64,000 bases of DNA from contig JAJQIJ010000013.1 in NCBI GenBank assembly GCA_021199275.1, positions 118,178-182,177 on the forward strand. The letters run 5' to 3'. Position numbers and translations under genes: made by a program. The stretch is from Clostridiales bacterium (GTDB lineage Bacteria; Bacillota; Clostridia; Oscillospirales; Acutalibacteraceae). Shown in pieces: positions 63,136-64,000 of this stretch. Position 1 is the first letter of the stretch, and each line of letters opens with the position of its first letter. Below the pieces are notes generated by a model that searched no databases, was not told the origin of the DNA, and saw only the letters and a program-made list of their open reading frames with translations.

Positions 63136-63975
63136 ATGAAAAGACTTTTTAAGACAAGCCGCTTTAAGGTGATTACGGCAATAATAGCGCTGCTGCTTGT
63201 GGGCGCGCTTATCTGCGCTGCTAACGGCTCAGGCGAAACCGTGCAGTCCACCGTAATAGGCACGGTTTTTGCACCGGCAAACTGGCTTGCCTCTAAAATT
63301 TCAGATTCAATTACATATGTTTTCGGCGAAGCGTCAGGCAACAGCGAATATCTTGAAAAAATTGACGAGCTTGAACAACAGGTTGGCGAGCTGCAAAGCG
63401 AACTGGCTGATTATGAAAATCTTAAAAAGCAAAACTCTCTTTACAAGGAAGCGCTGGAATTAAAAGAGGATAACGAAGATTTCACATTTGTAGAAGCCGC
63501 GGTTATTTCGCGCGACGCGGCTGACGTTTTCGGGTCTTACACCATAAACAAAGGCACGCTGAGCGGCGTGGAAGAGGGCGACGCGGTAATTTACGGCAGC
63601 TATCTTGTGGGCATTATTGACAAGGCATACCCCGCATACAGCGTTGTAAAAACTATTCTTGACCCTGACTTTTCAGTGTCTGCTTACGAAATTGTGTCCG
63701 GTGAAATTTCATATGTTACCGGTGATTCCTCGCTGGCGCTTGACGGGCTGTGTAAAATGGCAAACCTTGATTCCGCCACCGCAGTAACTTACGGTTCTGT
63801 AATAGCAACGGCGGGAATAAGCGGCAACATTCCGGCGGGGCTTATAATAGGCACCGTTACCGAAATAGATTCCGAAAAAACGTCAATTGCAGCCTATGCC
63901 GTTATAGAGCCGGGCACAGATGTGCAAAACATTTCAAACTGCCTTGTTATAACAGACTTTGAAAGCGAGGGCTGA
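63136..63975 (+). CDS. mreC: Rod-shape-determining protein MreC
   Basis: 279 aa. An N-terminal membrane anchor (about 12-32) is followed by a coiled coil (about 70-115, EKIDELEQQVGELQSELADY) and the two beta domains typical of MreC (AAVISRDAADVFGSYTINKG, then DSSLALDGLCKMANLD and SGNIPAGLIIGTV). Links the external elongation machinery to MreB. Starts one base after mreB. Confidence 0.92.
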   Translation: MKRLFKTSRFKVITAIIALLLVGALICAANGSGETVQSTVIGTVFAPANWLASKISDSITYVFGEASGNSEYLEKIDELEQQVGELQSELADYENLKKQNSLYKEALELKEDNEDFTFVEAAVISRDAADVFGSYTINKGTLSGVEEGDAVIYGSYLVGIIDKAYPAYSVVKTILDPDFSVSAYEIVSGEISYVTGDSSLALDGLCKMANLDSATAVTYGSVIATAGISGNIPAGLIIGTVTEIDSEKTSIAAYAVIEPGTDVQNISNCLVITDFESEG

Positions 63976-63976
63976 A

Positions 63977-64000
63977 ATGGAACTGTCAGCTAAACGCAGA
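63977..64000 (+). CDS. mreD: Start of probable mreD, cut by window end
   Basis: An ATG one base after the mreC stop opens MELSAKRR and continues past the window. Position in the mreBC cluster is the only support, and eight residues are too few to identify it by sequence. Confidence 0.4.

Noticed and set aside
1..64000. Prophage, integrative element or CRISPR-Cas locus
   Set aside because: No integrase, terminase, capsid, Cas or transposase gene and no direct-repeat/spacer array was seen; tRNA genes show no adjacent integration repeats.

Overview
The window looks like chromosome from a spore-forming Clostridia member, most likely an Oscillospirales (Ruminococcaceae-like) gut anaerobe. This rests on an alpha/beta-type small acid-soluble spore protein gene, a PdaA-like spore-cortex deacetylase, strong A/G-rich Shine-Dalgarno sites, many textbook sigma-A promoters (TTGACA-17-TATAAT), CCA-encoding tRNA genes, NADP-type glutamate dehydrogenase and SpaA-type wall-anchored surface proteins. 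The taxonomic placement is inference. No prophage, CRISPR array or transposase gene was seen.

Layout. 1-13.6 kb is an accessory surface region: two giant secreted proteins transcribed away from a shared 1.16-kb regulatory spacer. The left one runs off the window at more than 2,090 aa, and the right one is 1,840 aa with FIVAR-like modules. The right one is followed by a small protein with two membrane segments. 13.6-22.6 kb, mostly minus strand, is amino-acid metabolism: a Trp-type ABC importer (binding protein, permease, ATPase), DAHP synthase, an HMGL-like aldolase, serA and serC, plus one unrecognised protein. 23.0-30.0 kb, plus strand, is a housekeeping cluster: ddl, murI, a DUF1934 protein, argS, a radical SAM protein and an MFS transporter. 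30.0-40.1 kb, mostly minus strand, holds tRNA-Gly and tRNA-Gln, csaA, a Kv-type channel, birA, degV, a HAD phosphatase, dCMP deaminase, mrp, lexA, a plus-strand tRNA-Met/tRNA-Glu pair, a MATE transporter and ksgA. 40.4-44.7 kb is a MarR regulator with a heterodimeric ABC exporter, followed by an aquaporin. 45.8-52.6 kb is a single 2,289-aa wall-anchored adhesin-like protein. 52.8-64.0 kb is again housekeeping: gdhA, a PPP phosphatase, the spore protein, tadA, a CPBP protease, galU, a zinc-ribbon membrane protein, prfB, a PdaA-like lipoprotein and mreB-mreC-(mreD).

The most unusual signals are: (i) the divergent giant secreted proteins with shared TTGTTAACAA palindromes and long structured leaders; (ii) a dispersed structured intergenic repeat with about nine copies or remnants, the four long copies and two partial ones all read on the minus strand ahead of minus-strand genes; (iii) a 273-bp MITE-like element with near-perfect terminal inverted repeats and a TA duplication, inserted inside one repeat copy; (iv) a 13-bp hairpin that buries the Shine-Dalgarno site of the PdaA-like gene; (v) a promoter followed at once by a perfect terminator upstream of the MFS gene; and (vi) a promoter whose -35 box lies in the loop of the preceding gene's terminator.
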